Positions 11,611 through 22,744 of a DNA stretch of 64,000 nucleotides are shown in pieces. This stretch comes from Ziziphus jujuba. Taxonomy: Eukaryota > Streptophyta > Magnoliopsida > Rosales > Rhamnaceae. A program made the position numbers and the translations under genes. The stretch covers positions 16,637,001 through 16,701,000 of the forward strand of contig NC_083385.1 in the NCBI RefSeq assembly GCF_031755915.1. Direction: 5' to 3'. The notes below the pieces were generated by a model. The model had not been told where the DNA came from. It saw only the letters and a list, made by a program, of their open reading frames with translations, and ran no database searches. Every line of letters starts with the position of its first letter. Within the stretch, counting starts at the first letter, position 1.

Positions 11611-13096
11611 TCATGGAGTATTGTTGATTACATCATTAATCAAACGACCCAAGGAAGAGTAAGAAGATCCTCCGTCCATCACTGCCTTTCTACTCTTTTC
11701 CCTAAACTCTTTTGCTCTCTTCCTTAAATCACTATCCTGCTCCATCAACCTTCTTATTTTTACCTCTATCTCTTGGGCGCTCACAACCACCTGATCCTTC
11801 TCACTATTGAAAACCATGGCATAGTCCAGTTTAATATCCACAGCCAATCCCAGCTCCTTTACCAACTCAAACGCATTCAATTGTTGCTCGGCGTACAGCG
11901 GCCACGTGGCAATTGGAATTCCACCATAAGCTCTCCAGTATAGAATTCCACCCGCAATGTGATACGAATCCTCCTACAGCCGGGTGGGACAAGATTGCCA
12001 CCTGTGGGGCCCATTTTATGATCTTCCCCTTCCCAGCCGTCCGATCAAGAAACTCTTTGACAAAGACTTCCATGGACTCGGTGTACTCGCCATTTGGCCT
12101 ACTATCCGTGGCACTTGATGGTCGCTGACGTAGGGACCACAGGAACCGTGTTCCGCTGTTCTCGAGCGCATAACCAATCTCTTTCACCTGACGCTCATCA
12201 AAGCTTCCCACGTTCCCAAAGCACAAGAACAATACAGATGAATGGGGTTGATCATCGAGCCACCTGATTACATCTGAGCCGTTGCCATCCCCTGCTGACG
12301 CCACGTGGCTATTATAACCAGTCAGGTTTATGGAAGGACCCACCGAATACACAGGAGGGAATTGGTCATGATCGGATAGAAAATTAATAGTCTTAGGTTC
12401 CAACTCCAAGAATGTATTTACGATAATACCCTTGGCTTTTCTTATCCTTCTATGATGATTCAGGAAAAATGTACACGCAGCTTTGTCCAGCACCGGTTCG
12501 GGGAAAGTCCGAACAGGAACCGGGTTGACAAAACTCGGCAAGACTAACTTAGCATCCGGGTCATTGTTCAACTCGGCTGGGTTTATGCTTTCCTCATAAC
12601 GAAGTGCTTGGAGATGGAACATAAGTCCTGTGAAACCCGCACTCACAGTGAAAAAGACGTAGCTAGGGACCCTAAATTCATTCGCCACGTCTATCATGCA
12701 TGAGCAAAGCTGATCGATGACAAAACCCGCGAGTCGAGGCGGCGAGTCATCATCGTCGTCGTTATCGGCTTCATTGGACTGGATAAGTTTGGAGACAGCA
12801 TTTTTGACTTGTGGTTTTTGGTGTTCCATGAATAGACTGAACATCACGTTATGGTTGGTTTCTGTAAATGCGTGGTCGGATTGGAGAGCGATGAAGTTGA
12901 TACGCTCGGATACTGGTGAGGCAGCGACGAGGGATTCGACGTAGTCTCCGAACTTGGGGTCGAATTGCGGCTTCGTGACGAGCATGGTGATGGAAATACG
13001 ATCATCTTGAGAGATGAGGAGTTTTGCAAACTCAATTGTTGGTGTAAGGTGGCTCCAGAAGGGAAAAGGGATGAACACCAATTCTGCTTTCTTCAT
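11611..13096 (-). pseudogene. UGT71-like UDP-glycosyltransferase, disrupted by a 2-nt deletion
   Basis: Single-exon family-1 glycosyltransferase of about 495 codons; such cytosolic enzymes move a sugar from a UDP-sugar to small acceptors such as phenolics or hormones. The start at 13096 is chosen because MKKAELVFIPFP begins the domain there; the open frame upstream of it is poly-Lys from a poly-A run. The N-terminal FPFWSHLTP keeps the catalytic His position. [24 protein letters not shown] is the PSPG nucleotide-sugar motif. Just after ESLW the frame is lost: between 11922 and 11923 two bases are missing, and reading then continues correctly ([21 protein letters not shown]) to the TGA-side end at 11611. 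Without the shift the length is normal for UGT71. Either a very young pseudogene or a sequence error; the rest of the gene has no other lesion. It is divergent from SRT2, 1.8 kb apart. The acceptor substrate cannot be told. Confidence 0.88.
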
Positions 13097-13795
13097 TTTT
13101 TTTTTTTTTTTTTTAAAGAATTTGATATTGACCGGAGATAACAATATTGAAGTTGTGCCTGGTACTAGTATCAGTTATTAGTTACATTTATGTATATACA
13201 TATATATAATATAGTTGATATTTAATTAGTGTCCAATTAATAATTGCTTGTGTACATATTGTTTTCTTGAAAATTAAGTCCCAACAAAATACTTGCCGTA
13301 TATCTGGTGCTGTTATTTGGTCAACGTGCCAATTCACTAACTTTGTTAATGTGATTAAAATTTTCCCCGAGGTATGCCAAATTGACCAAGAAAAAATAAG
13401 GATGTTTTGATAAATATATTATATATAAAGCCGGCAACAACTATGGCCGGCCCAGCCAGCCGAAATTGCAGTTTTACTTATTAATATGCTCTTCAATGTG
13501 CCTGCGAGGCTTCTTGGATTAAGTTTGTTATGTTTTGAATTTAAGAGAAATTTCCAACCACTATTTAGTCATAAGTACTTTTCAGTCTCAATATAAAAAA
13601 AATCTAATATACTTCTGAATAATATTTGAAACGTACTTGGGTAAAAGAGAAAACTCTCTATGACTCTGTGGTAGAATTGTTTTATTCAAACAGGCGCATG
13701 CAAGATGAAATTAGCTCATCATTTGGCCACAGCACAAGACCTATACAGATTAAGGAATAATCTAATATGGTAACAAGGTAGTATGCAAATTTTTC

Positions 13796-13825
13796 CCCGA
13801 ATGAAGGGGCTTGATCATCAAGCCA
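13796..13825 (-). pseudogene. Possible relic of a second UGT gene
   Basis: On the minus strand this reads WLDDQAPSFG, like the WLDDQPHSSV step that precedes the PSPG region in the neighbouring UGT. At DNA level TTGATCATC and AGCCAC match the UGT copy at 12249-12265 nearly base for base. No further UGT sequence can be followed on either side, so this is a short remnant at best. Confidence 0.3.
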
Positions 13826-14386
13826 CTTGCAAATGAGATGTCATCATACACATATAAACAGTAGTTAGAGATGGAGATTGAAAAAAAGAAAAAAGAAAAA
13901 GGACAAACTAATTATTGAGTCGTTGTGCAGCAGTACAAACATTAATATATCATTTTTTTTTATTGAATAAAATATCATACTATTACATAATATGTTTATT
14001 AAATTTATTATTTAATAATATATATCAAAATATTATTAATTAAAACATTTATATAATCTATATAAAAATAAAATAAAATTTTAAATGGATATTGAATTAA
14101 AAAAAATTAAATCAACTAAATATTATTTTATTATTTATTATATTATTTGAATAAATAAATTTAATAAATATTTTTATAATTTTAACAGCTAAAATATTTT
14201 TCAAATTTATTTATTAATTAACATAAAACTAAATAAATATATTAAAATATAAACTAAATAATATTATAATATAAATATTTTAGTGATTCTAATTTTATTG
14301 GCTTATCAAATATCAAATATGATAATTACTATTTAGAGAATAACTTTAAACCACAGCGAGCGATCCGTACTTCCTATCGTGCAAAG

Positions 14387-14391
<5 letters not shown>

Positions 14392-14420
<29 letters not shown>
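14392..14420. repeat. Homopolymer T run (29 bases)
   Basis: Uninterrupted T tract upstream of SRT2, followed by GGGG. Its length may be inaccurate in the assembly. Confidence 0.9.
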
Positions 14421-14912
14421 GGGGTGAATGAGTTCAAGGTTTGTTAACTTACCTATGATCAAAGAAAAAAAAGCTGTTAACTTTGTATGCTATAAAAATT
14501 AATGATAATTTGATAATTAATTAGTAATAAAATATCAAAAATAAGGAGAGGAGATTCCACTTTTTTATGTTATTGGTAGATTCCACTCTCTTCTCCTCCT
14601 TCCTTGTTTAGAAAATTTTGCCTAATTTTTTTTTGTTATTTCAAAAAAAGATTTTTTTTTTCTTTGGAGAACAGTTTAGAATGTTATTAAGAGACAGATA
14701 TATATATATATATATATAAATTTTTTTTTTTTAAATTTATAATTTCCAAAAATTTAAAAGAGGAAAAAAAAAAAAAAAAAAAAAAAAAAGAACAAATGGT
14801 TGAGAAGTGATCAACGTCTCTCAAGGGTGGGACGAAAACACCAACCGCCAAACGTCGATATTACAGAACAAAAAGAGCCGACGCGCGTCGAAGAAATGTT
14901 CAGACCAGAGAG

Positions 14913-17900
14913 ATGGCAATGTTCATGCGCTTGCCTTCCCGCCAACCCTTCGTCTTGGTCAGTTCCCAATTCTCATTTTCCCTTCCCACTTTCTGATTTC
15001 TCAATATTATCTATTGCTCTCTCCTTGCTCTGCTATTTTCTTTCTTTCTTCTCTGAAATATATGTATGATATATGCATTGAAATTGTCTTAACACGTTAT
15101 GGAATTTTTCTGATTGGGTTCGAGTATTTTGTTAGGATTATGAGTGGAGTTGAAGTGGGTACTAGTTGGAAAGTTATCCCAAATTTTGCTTTCCTTTTAT
15201 TTTTATTTTTTTCCTCAGTTGGAAAGTTTTTGATGCCAAAATTGTTTCTTTGAATTTGCAGACTTCCAGAAATGGAGGGGGATTTCTGGGGAGTATCATG
15301 AAAGGCAAGTTTGGTTATGCTTATGCTGTGTGTTAATTGCTTCAGTATCGAAGAATGCCTTTCTTTTCTACTTTTGCAGCTAAATTACCATTTTGTGGAC
15401 TGTAGATTTTATCATCCACTCAGGTGGATTGAATTGGCAATTATGGAGCTGCAGGAAAAGGGTCATTTCTTTTCCTGGTTGTGTGAAATCTATGCAGACA
15501 TCTTGTCGAATTTCGTTCCCGACTAACTCATCAGGAAAGGAAGGGAAGGTTGCTTCTAACTTTTTGAGGGACAAGAAGTTGGTCCCTGATGCAAAAGCTC
15601 CTAGCTTGCAAGATGTTAACCTTTTGTATCAATTTTTCGATCAAAGGTTAATTTCATAATATCCATATTTATCTTGTATTGTAGTAATTTACATGTTCAA
15701 TGTCACTTATGAAATTGTCTTCTACTATGAAAATTTGCTCATTCCATGAGATTATTATGTCTGAATTTTTGACTATGTTACTTTTTTGTATCTGTTTTTT
15801 GTTGTGCAGTACCAAGCTCGTGGTATTGACTGGGGCTGGAATGAGCACAGAATGTGGAATTCCTGATTATAGAAGGTGCTGTCTCCTCTTTCTTTTGTCC
15901 ATTAAGCTTGTGAGATTTACAATTATTTTCTGCGTTTTACAATATTTTTTTAATGTGCCATATATATATATATATATATATTTGTGTAGCTAGAAGAATA
16001 AGACTTTGGATAATAATTCTACTGAAGTTGCTTTCACAATGTGGTTGCAAATTTTCGAAAAAGACTGAAAATAGTTGTTTGTTTCTTGTTTAGTAAATTA
16101 TCTAATTCTCCAGTCTAACGCTATGTAATTTAAGTTTGTGTTGTGCAGAGGCTTTTTAAATCATATGAACTTTTTTTTGTTGTACTGCACATTTATTCTT
16201 TGCTGTCTTAAGTCTTATCTGGCTATATTGAATTTTTGGCCATTTAGTTATATGTCAAGAATTACCATTTTCTTATGCAGGAAATACATTATATGCTTGA
16301 TAGTTTCTCATATCCAGTTATATTATTAAGGCTGAATAAGGTGCCAAATATACTGATAGGTTGTTTTGAAGTTCGGTTTTATGTTCAATTAAGTATCATG
16401 CACTCAATTGGTCAGACAATTAGACCATATGTAAAAATGATTGATGTTATCTCAGTTAACTCATACTGATACTTCCTTCAAAATTTTGGAAGAATTTCTG
16501 GATTTATATATTTAAAACAATAGAGTGCTCATGTGGCATAATATGTTGTGTTGATATCTATTTTCTTTTTCTTTTTCCTCTCTTCTGAGTATTAGTTTTG
16601 TTTATCCATGTTGCAGCCCAAATGGAGCTTATAGTTCTGGCTTCAAACCGATTACCCATCAGGTGATTTGAAGGCATGTGCTATAATAACTAGCTCCAAT
16701 CATTTTTTGTTTTACACGAGAAGGCTTAAGTTTAATATTTGAGGTTCTATGGAGAGGGGTAAGACTAAAGGAGTGTAACCTAGGTTCAAAATATAGGACC
16801 CAACAATGGTTAAATTCTAGTAAATTGAGATATTTACCAAGTTAACCATATTATGGGCTAAGTCAACACGAGTAGGAGCTAAATTTGGCAGCTGATATTA
16901 TCTTTTTAAACCAGTGGCTTAGTAAAACAGGATATATTAATCTATTCTTAGTGACATAGTATATATTGATAAATGTCTGAAACTGCTTTTGTTTATTCGC
17001 TTGGAAAATGCCTGCAATTGTTTTATTTGTTTGAATAGGAGAAAGCGAAGTTAACAGTTAGATCGTAGATCGAGATGGATGATTGTGTCTTTGATATCAG
17101 GCTGGCATTAGACAATTATCTTCTATAGTATGCTCAATATGTACATTCTTTAGTTGTTTTACCTTCTCACAAATAATAGGGAGCTATTTTCCTTTTGCAA
17201 TTCGGCTTTTTCCTAAACCTAAAGTAAGTGCCAAGTACAGTATGGTGGAGATAATTTTGTTCAGGATATGATCTAGGAATACTACACATCATGCTTGCCC
17301 CCATGCTTTTGAATATAGGAGCAGGAACATCATTATCTCGTAGGCCTTCTATCATTCCTTCTTTTTATATTAAATTTATTGCATTATCAATCTCTGTTAG
17401 AAATGAGAAAGTTCAATCCTTACATGTTTCTTTTCTATTTTCTGTTAGTTTGCCAAGCTAAATCCATCGTACATAAGCAATTACTCTATATTTGTTTTCA
17501 AATCTAAATGTCCATTTCAAAGTTATATTGTGGGATTCCATGTACAGGAGTTTCTCCGTTCAAGTCGAGCTCGTAGGCGGTATTGGGCAAGAAGTTATGC
17601 TGGCTGGAGACGATTCACTGCAGCAAAGCCTAGTGCTGCTCACACTGCTTTAGCATCTCTTGAAAAGGCTGGTCGGATTAAGTTTATGATTACACAGAAC
17701 GTTGATAGGTTAGTAGTAAGCCTCTGTTGTCACTCATTTGGACAATCTGCATCTGTAAAACTAGAGCAGTAGAATTATATTTCTGACTATCTTGTTTCAG
17801 GCTTCATCATCGTGCTGGTAGCAATCCACTTGAATTACATGGGACTGTTTACTCTGTGGTTTGTTTGGATTGTGGTTTTTCTGTATGCCGGAATCTGTTT

Positions 17901-20825
17901 CAGGACCAAGTGAAGGCTCTTAATCCAAAGGTTGCTCTTAAGATGTGTATTCTTCAAAGAGAACTGTCAAATTTTCTTATTTGGTTTTATTGGTTATTTT
18001 AACATTATTAATTTGTCAATGCTTAAGAAGTCAGATTTTGAACTCACCTTTGATTCACAGTCTTGAATAGAATAGATCTTTCTATTGCTGTTTGGTTGTA
18101 GGAAAGAAAAGATTTTGAGGATAGAAAGGTCATGTAAGTGAAATCAGGGCAGCAAGGTGGAACAGAGTGGCTAATGTTTGAGGTTTAAAGTAAACAAGGA
18201 AACAACTTGGATTTTACTGCAATTTAAGACATTTTTCTTATTCTTTCTATATGGAATGGGAGCTTGTGAGACATATTGTGGCCTCTTAAGCTTTATTGGT
18301 TAGATCATGCAAACTCATATACGATAGTGGAAGAGGGATCGGATAATTTCTCAGCATAACATTTGGGCAAGTGCATAAAGTTTGTTTGTGGGTTTGAATT
18401 CCAATCTACTTGCTGATAGAGACCACATGCATTATTTAAGTTATTCCATGAGCAATAGCAACTGAAGTTTATTGTCTATTCGATCATTTTTTCATTCTTA
18501 ATTGCGTAGTTGTAATTGTTGCCTTATTAAGTAATTAAGAAATGGTTTCACTGCAGTGGGCAGCAGCAATTGAAAGTTTGGACTACGGCAATCCTGGATC
18601 AGACAAGAGCTTTGGCATGAAACAAAGGCCTGATGGTGACATTGAGATTGATTGGGAAGAGGATTTTCACATACCTACTTGTCAAAAGTGCAATGGAGTA
18701 CTTAAACCAGACGTAAGATATCCAGCCTCATGAGTTAGAAAGTTTTGGATTATAATTTGAGGATGCTCATTTATCCCAAGTCCTTATCAAAGTTGTTGCT
18801 TCCTCATGCTAGTAGCTGATAGTGACGCTGAAAAGTGAAAAAAGATAATCAGTAGCCCTGCATTCTTTAGATTTCTTTGTTATGAGAATAGCAGAAGTTG
18901 AGCTCTTACTTTTGTTTAGGCACAATGAATAGATTGCAATCTTCTGTCACTACAGTGACCTTATCATATTGTCTGTTTAACTCTTTGATGCATATGGTTA
19001 TTAGAAGCTCCCAAAGGTGGCATGACATTGTGTTGGGGAATACATTTTACGTGCTTCTATATTTGTATGCCTTTCTGTTTCACTGTGTGTGTTTTCTGAC
19101 AGCGCCGTAGATCCGACACTCAAGGTTCATGAATTCTGTATGCTGTAATGATGAGCTTTTAATACACTTGTATGAGATGACTATTACACTATTTTTTGCA
19201 CATGGATTCATGAGCACCTATGACTATATATTTTGAAATTGCATGTTCTCTTTGAAAACAATAGCATGGAAGAGAAATTAGGGGGTTCTCAAATCAGGAT
19301 TAAGGCACATACTGTTACTCGGTGGTATCCACCAAAAGAAAATTGTATGGATGCTTGTAATGATCATATAGATGTTAGAAATATATGTGTTAATTTATCG
19401 AAAAAGTTATTATATTTTTTCATTTCAGTATGGTTTTTATATATTTGAATATTGCATTTTAATTTTTTATTTATCTGTCTCATAGGACTCCATTGTAAGA
19501 TATGGAAATGCGAACTTTTCAGAAGCATTATTGGTTATTGAGTTTCTAACTTTTTTGAACTTAACTGTTAATCTAATTGAGACACTTGATACATTGCTTG
19601 GTTGTTATCGAGATGAGGGTGTCTGTATCAATCAACTCATCTATGTGGGTCTCACTTTTTCCTCTAATTGTTGGTTGTTTTCCATTGGCATCCATCTTCA
19701 CTCAACAATATTGGAACTTATCTGATATATATGTAAGTTGGAAATGTATTTCTAATGCAGTTTTCTTGTACATGATGGCTATGAAGGTTGTCTTCTTTGG
19801 CGATAATGTCCCCAAGGATAGAGCTGATAAATCAGTTGCAGCTGCCAAGGAGTGTGATGCTTTTCTTGTGCTAGGATCATCTGTAATGACCATGTCTGCA
19901 TATCGGCTTGTCAGGTGCATACCCTGTTTCCTATGTATCTTCCACAAGTGAGATAAAAGTCTTAAAATTTTCAATCAACACAGTAAACTGAATAAGTATA
20001 ACTGAACACCTTGCACAGACAACATCCTTTTCTATTCTCCATTGAACTTGTTTTGTTAGCCAAGTAAATAGATTACACATAAATAGTAGTCAAGTGACAA
20101 TTTCTTGTGGTTTACCTGTCTGATGGATCATACTTGCTCTTAGCTTGATTGTATCGCTAAGGAAATGATCAGTTTTTAAGTTTTAACTGGTTAGTTCTGT
20201 AGATTTTTGAAATTGTATAAATTTTGTTGTAGTTATAACGGTTTGAATATTGTGCGACTACAAATCTATATTCCTTACCACCATCACATTTTATTGGAGT
20301 GTGAAAATGGTGTCTTGGGATTTTCTTTCAGCTTTAGACGATAGTAGGGGTGAATATGGGGTTTCTTATAAAGTGAACTAGATCAAGTTACGGCAGATAA
20401 GAATCTAGATGTGATTGAAGGCTTGTTCTCCAACCAAAACTAAAGATGGCGGGCAAAGCAGCAAAAAGCCTTTTTTCTTTATCGATATATAAATATATAT
20501 ATTTATATATGTATATATATAGGAATGCTAATATATTTTCCCAATGTTGAGTTGTTTAGGCTTTTGATCTCGGTCTTACAGGGCTGCGCATGAAGCGGGT
20601 GCTGCAACTGCAATTGTGAATGTTGGTGTGACACGAGCAGATGATTTTGTGCCTCTGAAAATCAATGCTCGATTAGGAGAGGTATAGGCATTTTGCTAAT
20701 AGAAGCTCAAGTTTGCAAAATTTGGTGTTGGCTTTGCATATTTTAATGCAATGCTTTTGTGTTTGTTACAGATCCTACCAAGAGTGCTTCACTCTGGATC
20801 CCTCAGCATACCTGCTGTCCACTGA
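14913..20825 (+). CDS. SRT2: SRT2, NAD-dependent class II sirtuin (SIRT4-like), 11 exons
   Basis: Mitochondrial NAD-dependent protein deacylase. Exons: 14913-14957, 15262-15304, 15406(or 15424)-15646, 15810-15875, 16617-16662, 17548-17708, 17801-17930, 18557-18712, 19787-19914, 20582-20681, 20772-20825; phases agree and give about 389 (or 383) residues, near the Arabidopsis length. The NAD-binding [14 protein letters not shown] is in exon 4, [13 protein letters not shown] spans exons 6-7, and the catalytic His lies in ELHGTV (exon 7). The zinc cysteines are CLDC and CQKC, and FGDNVP and [10 protein letters not shown] are the later conserved blocks. The Arg-rich, hydrophobic first exon fits a mitochondrial presequence. 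The intron after exon 2 seems to use a GC donor (AAAG-GCAAGT). The two first exons are the least certain part. It is convergent with KIWI. Confidence 0.93.
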
Positions 20826-22744
20826 AATATATACAACTCTCAGGTTGACCTAACCTGGAACTAATGTCAATTATTTCATTGACAAGTAATTTTTTTATTT
20901 TTTATTTTTCAATGAAAACCAATGATTTTATTTCCTTTCTGTTATAAATTCTTAGATTTTTTTTTAATTTTGTTTATTTTTTATTGCTTATCAATTATTA
21001 AACATTAGATTGCTTCAAGTGTAATTCAAGGGAGAACATTTTTGGATATTACAACTCGTGAGGAAAAATTATTGTCTTTTTGCTTATGAGTCTGACCAAT
21101 CAATGCTTGTCTCTTTGCTCCTGAATTCTCGTGAGTTGTGACATGAACCAATTTTATTTATTTATTTATTTTTTTTTATATTGGAGTCGGGAAATTCGTG
21201 GACTTTGCTTCCTTTAAAGGGTGGGGTTTTTCTTTTTTACAAGAAAACCGATCAGTACCATTACCCAAATTATTGTTGGCCCAAAAATAAACTAAATTGT
21301 TATTTTTGTTATTATTTTTGGGTTAGCTATCCAAACCAATTCAAACGGGTTGGACACCAAGGGATGGAGCAAGTAGTAGGAAGGTTCTATCATATCTGTT
21401 TGTGGGAGTTGAATCCCAATAGCCTCGCATTGCACCTTGATGTAGATCCCGTATGCCGTCATACACTGTGGGGGAGGGAGATTGGGGCAGCCGTGCAATG
21501 ATGGGTTGGATGTGATATGGTTCCCATGAAGATTGTGAACAGCCATGGATGCTAATGGTCGATAGTCCCTAAATCTTTTGGACCGATGATATTTACCAAA
21601 AAGTTTATTTTTTATTCATAAAAAAAAATAAAAAAAATAAAAAAATCAAACGGTTGGTTTTAACATGGCCTGTGTAATATATGCATCTAAATAGCATTGC
21701 AATTACGAGAGAAGTTATTTATTAAGTGATAGATTAATCATAGTCCATAATATGTCGTGGAACATAAAATAATAAAGAGTATTTTTGCATGTTCCATAAT
21801 ATACTGTGGAATATGTTTCACCAAATATTCGGTAGGCAATTTCTTTCACAAATAGCACTCCTCTATAAATGAAAAATTTTATGTCTGAAAATCAGTTTAA
21901 AATTTTGACAAACAAAATGATTTGGGTTTGGTTAAGCGGCTGGCTAAAATTCTCTTGGATAAAAATTTAGGCTCATTAAATAATCATTTTGAAAGCGATA
22001 TCCAAAGAAAAAGTTTCTGACAACTCGAGTATTTCTAGAAATTTAAACCTCCTTAACTCATTTGTAACGTTAACAACGATTTCTAAATTAAAATTCATCC
22101 GCTAGCTCGAAAAGTTTTCTTATAAAATAACAATTGGTTTATAAAATAAATCCACTTTTTATAAATTGTTCGCACCTAAAAATTTTATATTTTGAACAAA
22201 ACTTTTTTTTACTTATTTTGAATATGAAAAATAAGACACTTTGTAAGGACATCAATTTAATTATTTAACAAGTATAAACAAAAGCCTCGGTGGTGTTTCA
22301 AGACAAGTGAAAATAAAAAAGCTCAATTACAAAGTACATGAGGACTGGCATGGCGTTAAGTAACTGTAGGAGATGATGGTGCTACTACCAGGTAAAAACA
22401 GCAGCCAAAAAATGTAAATCTAACATTTCCAACAAACTATGGCGTTAAGTAACTGTGAGCATGGATCATGTATGGATTACTGCATTATAGACTAGCAGAG
22501 ATAAAAAAAACATCCTACAAATTATGTTAAGAAACTGCTTAGTTTAGTGATGCAAGCTCTGAAGCACAAAAGGAAAAGCCCTATTAATAAAGTTTTGGAC
22601 CCTATAAGCATATATATAATATATCAACAAAAAGTTTCAATTCTAAACATTAAAAACACCATAACCATGGATCAAGAGTATTTAGCAGCCTTAAAAAACA
22701 CCCCAGAGGCTAACATATTCTCCATATCCATTGACTCTGATTTC
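20826..22744. other. Convergent spacer between SRT2 and KIWI
   Basis: Holds the 3' regions of both genes. There is a GC-richer block of about 250 bp at 21330-21580 between AT-rich flanks, ending in an A-rich tail (21620-21645), which could be a decayed retroposed sequence. An 18-base phrase, ATGGCGTTAAGTAACTGT, occurs twice (about 22352 and 22440). No coding gene is recognised; the 106-codon frame at 21181-21501 matches nothing I know. Confidence 0.5.

Larger units (their letters stand above)
13097..14912. other. Divergent intergenic region between the UGT gene and SRT2
   Basis: AT-rich spacer that must hold both promoters. It contains TA-rich sequence near 13196-13215 (a possible TATA region about 100 bp upstream of the UGT start), a small UGT relic (13796-13825), a 29-base T run (14392-14420), a TA microsatellite (about 14699-14721) and a 26-base A run (14764-14789). 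The last 100 bases before 14913 are GC-richer and probably form the SRT2 leader. Confidence 0.55.

Noticed and set aside
13097..13144. Upstream extension of the UGT frame to an earlier Met
   Set aside because: The added residues are poly-Lys from an A run; the UGT domain starts at the Met at 13096.
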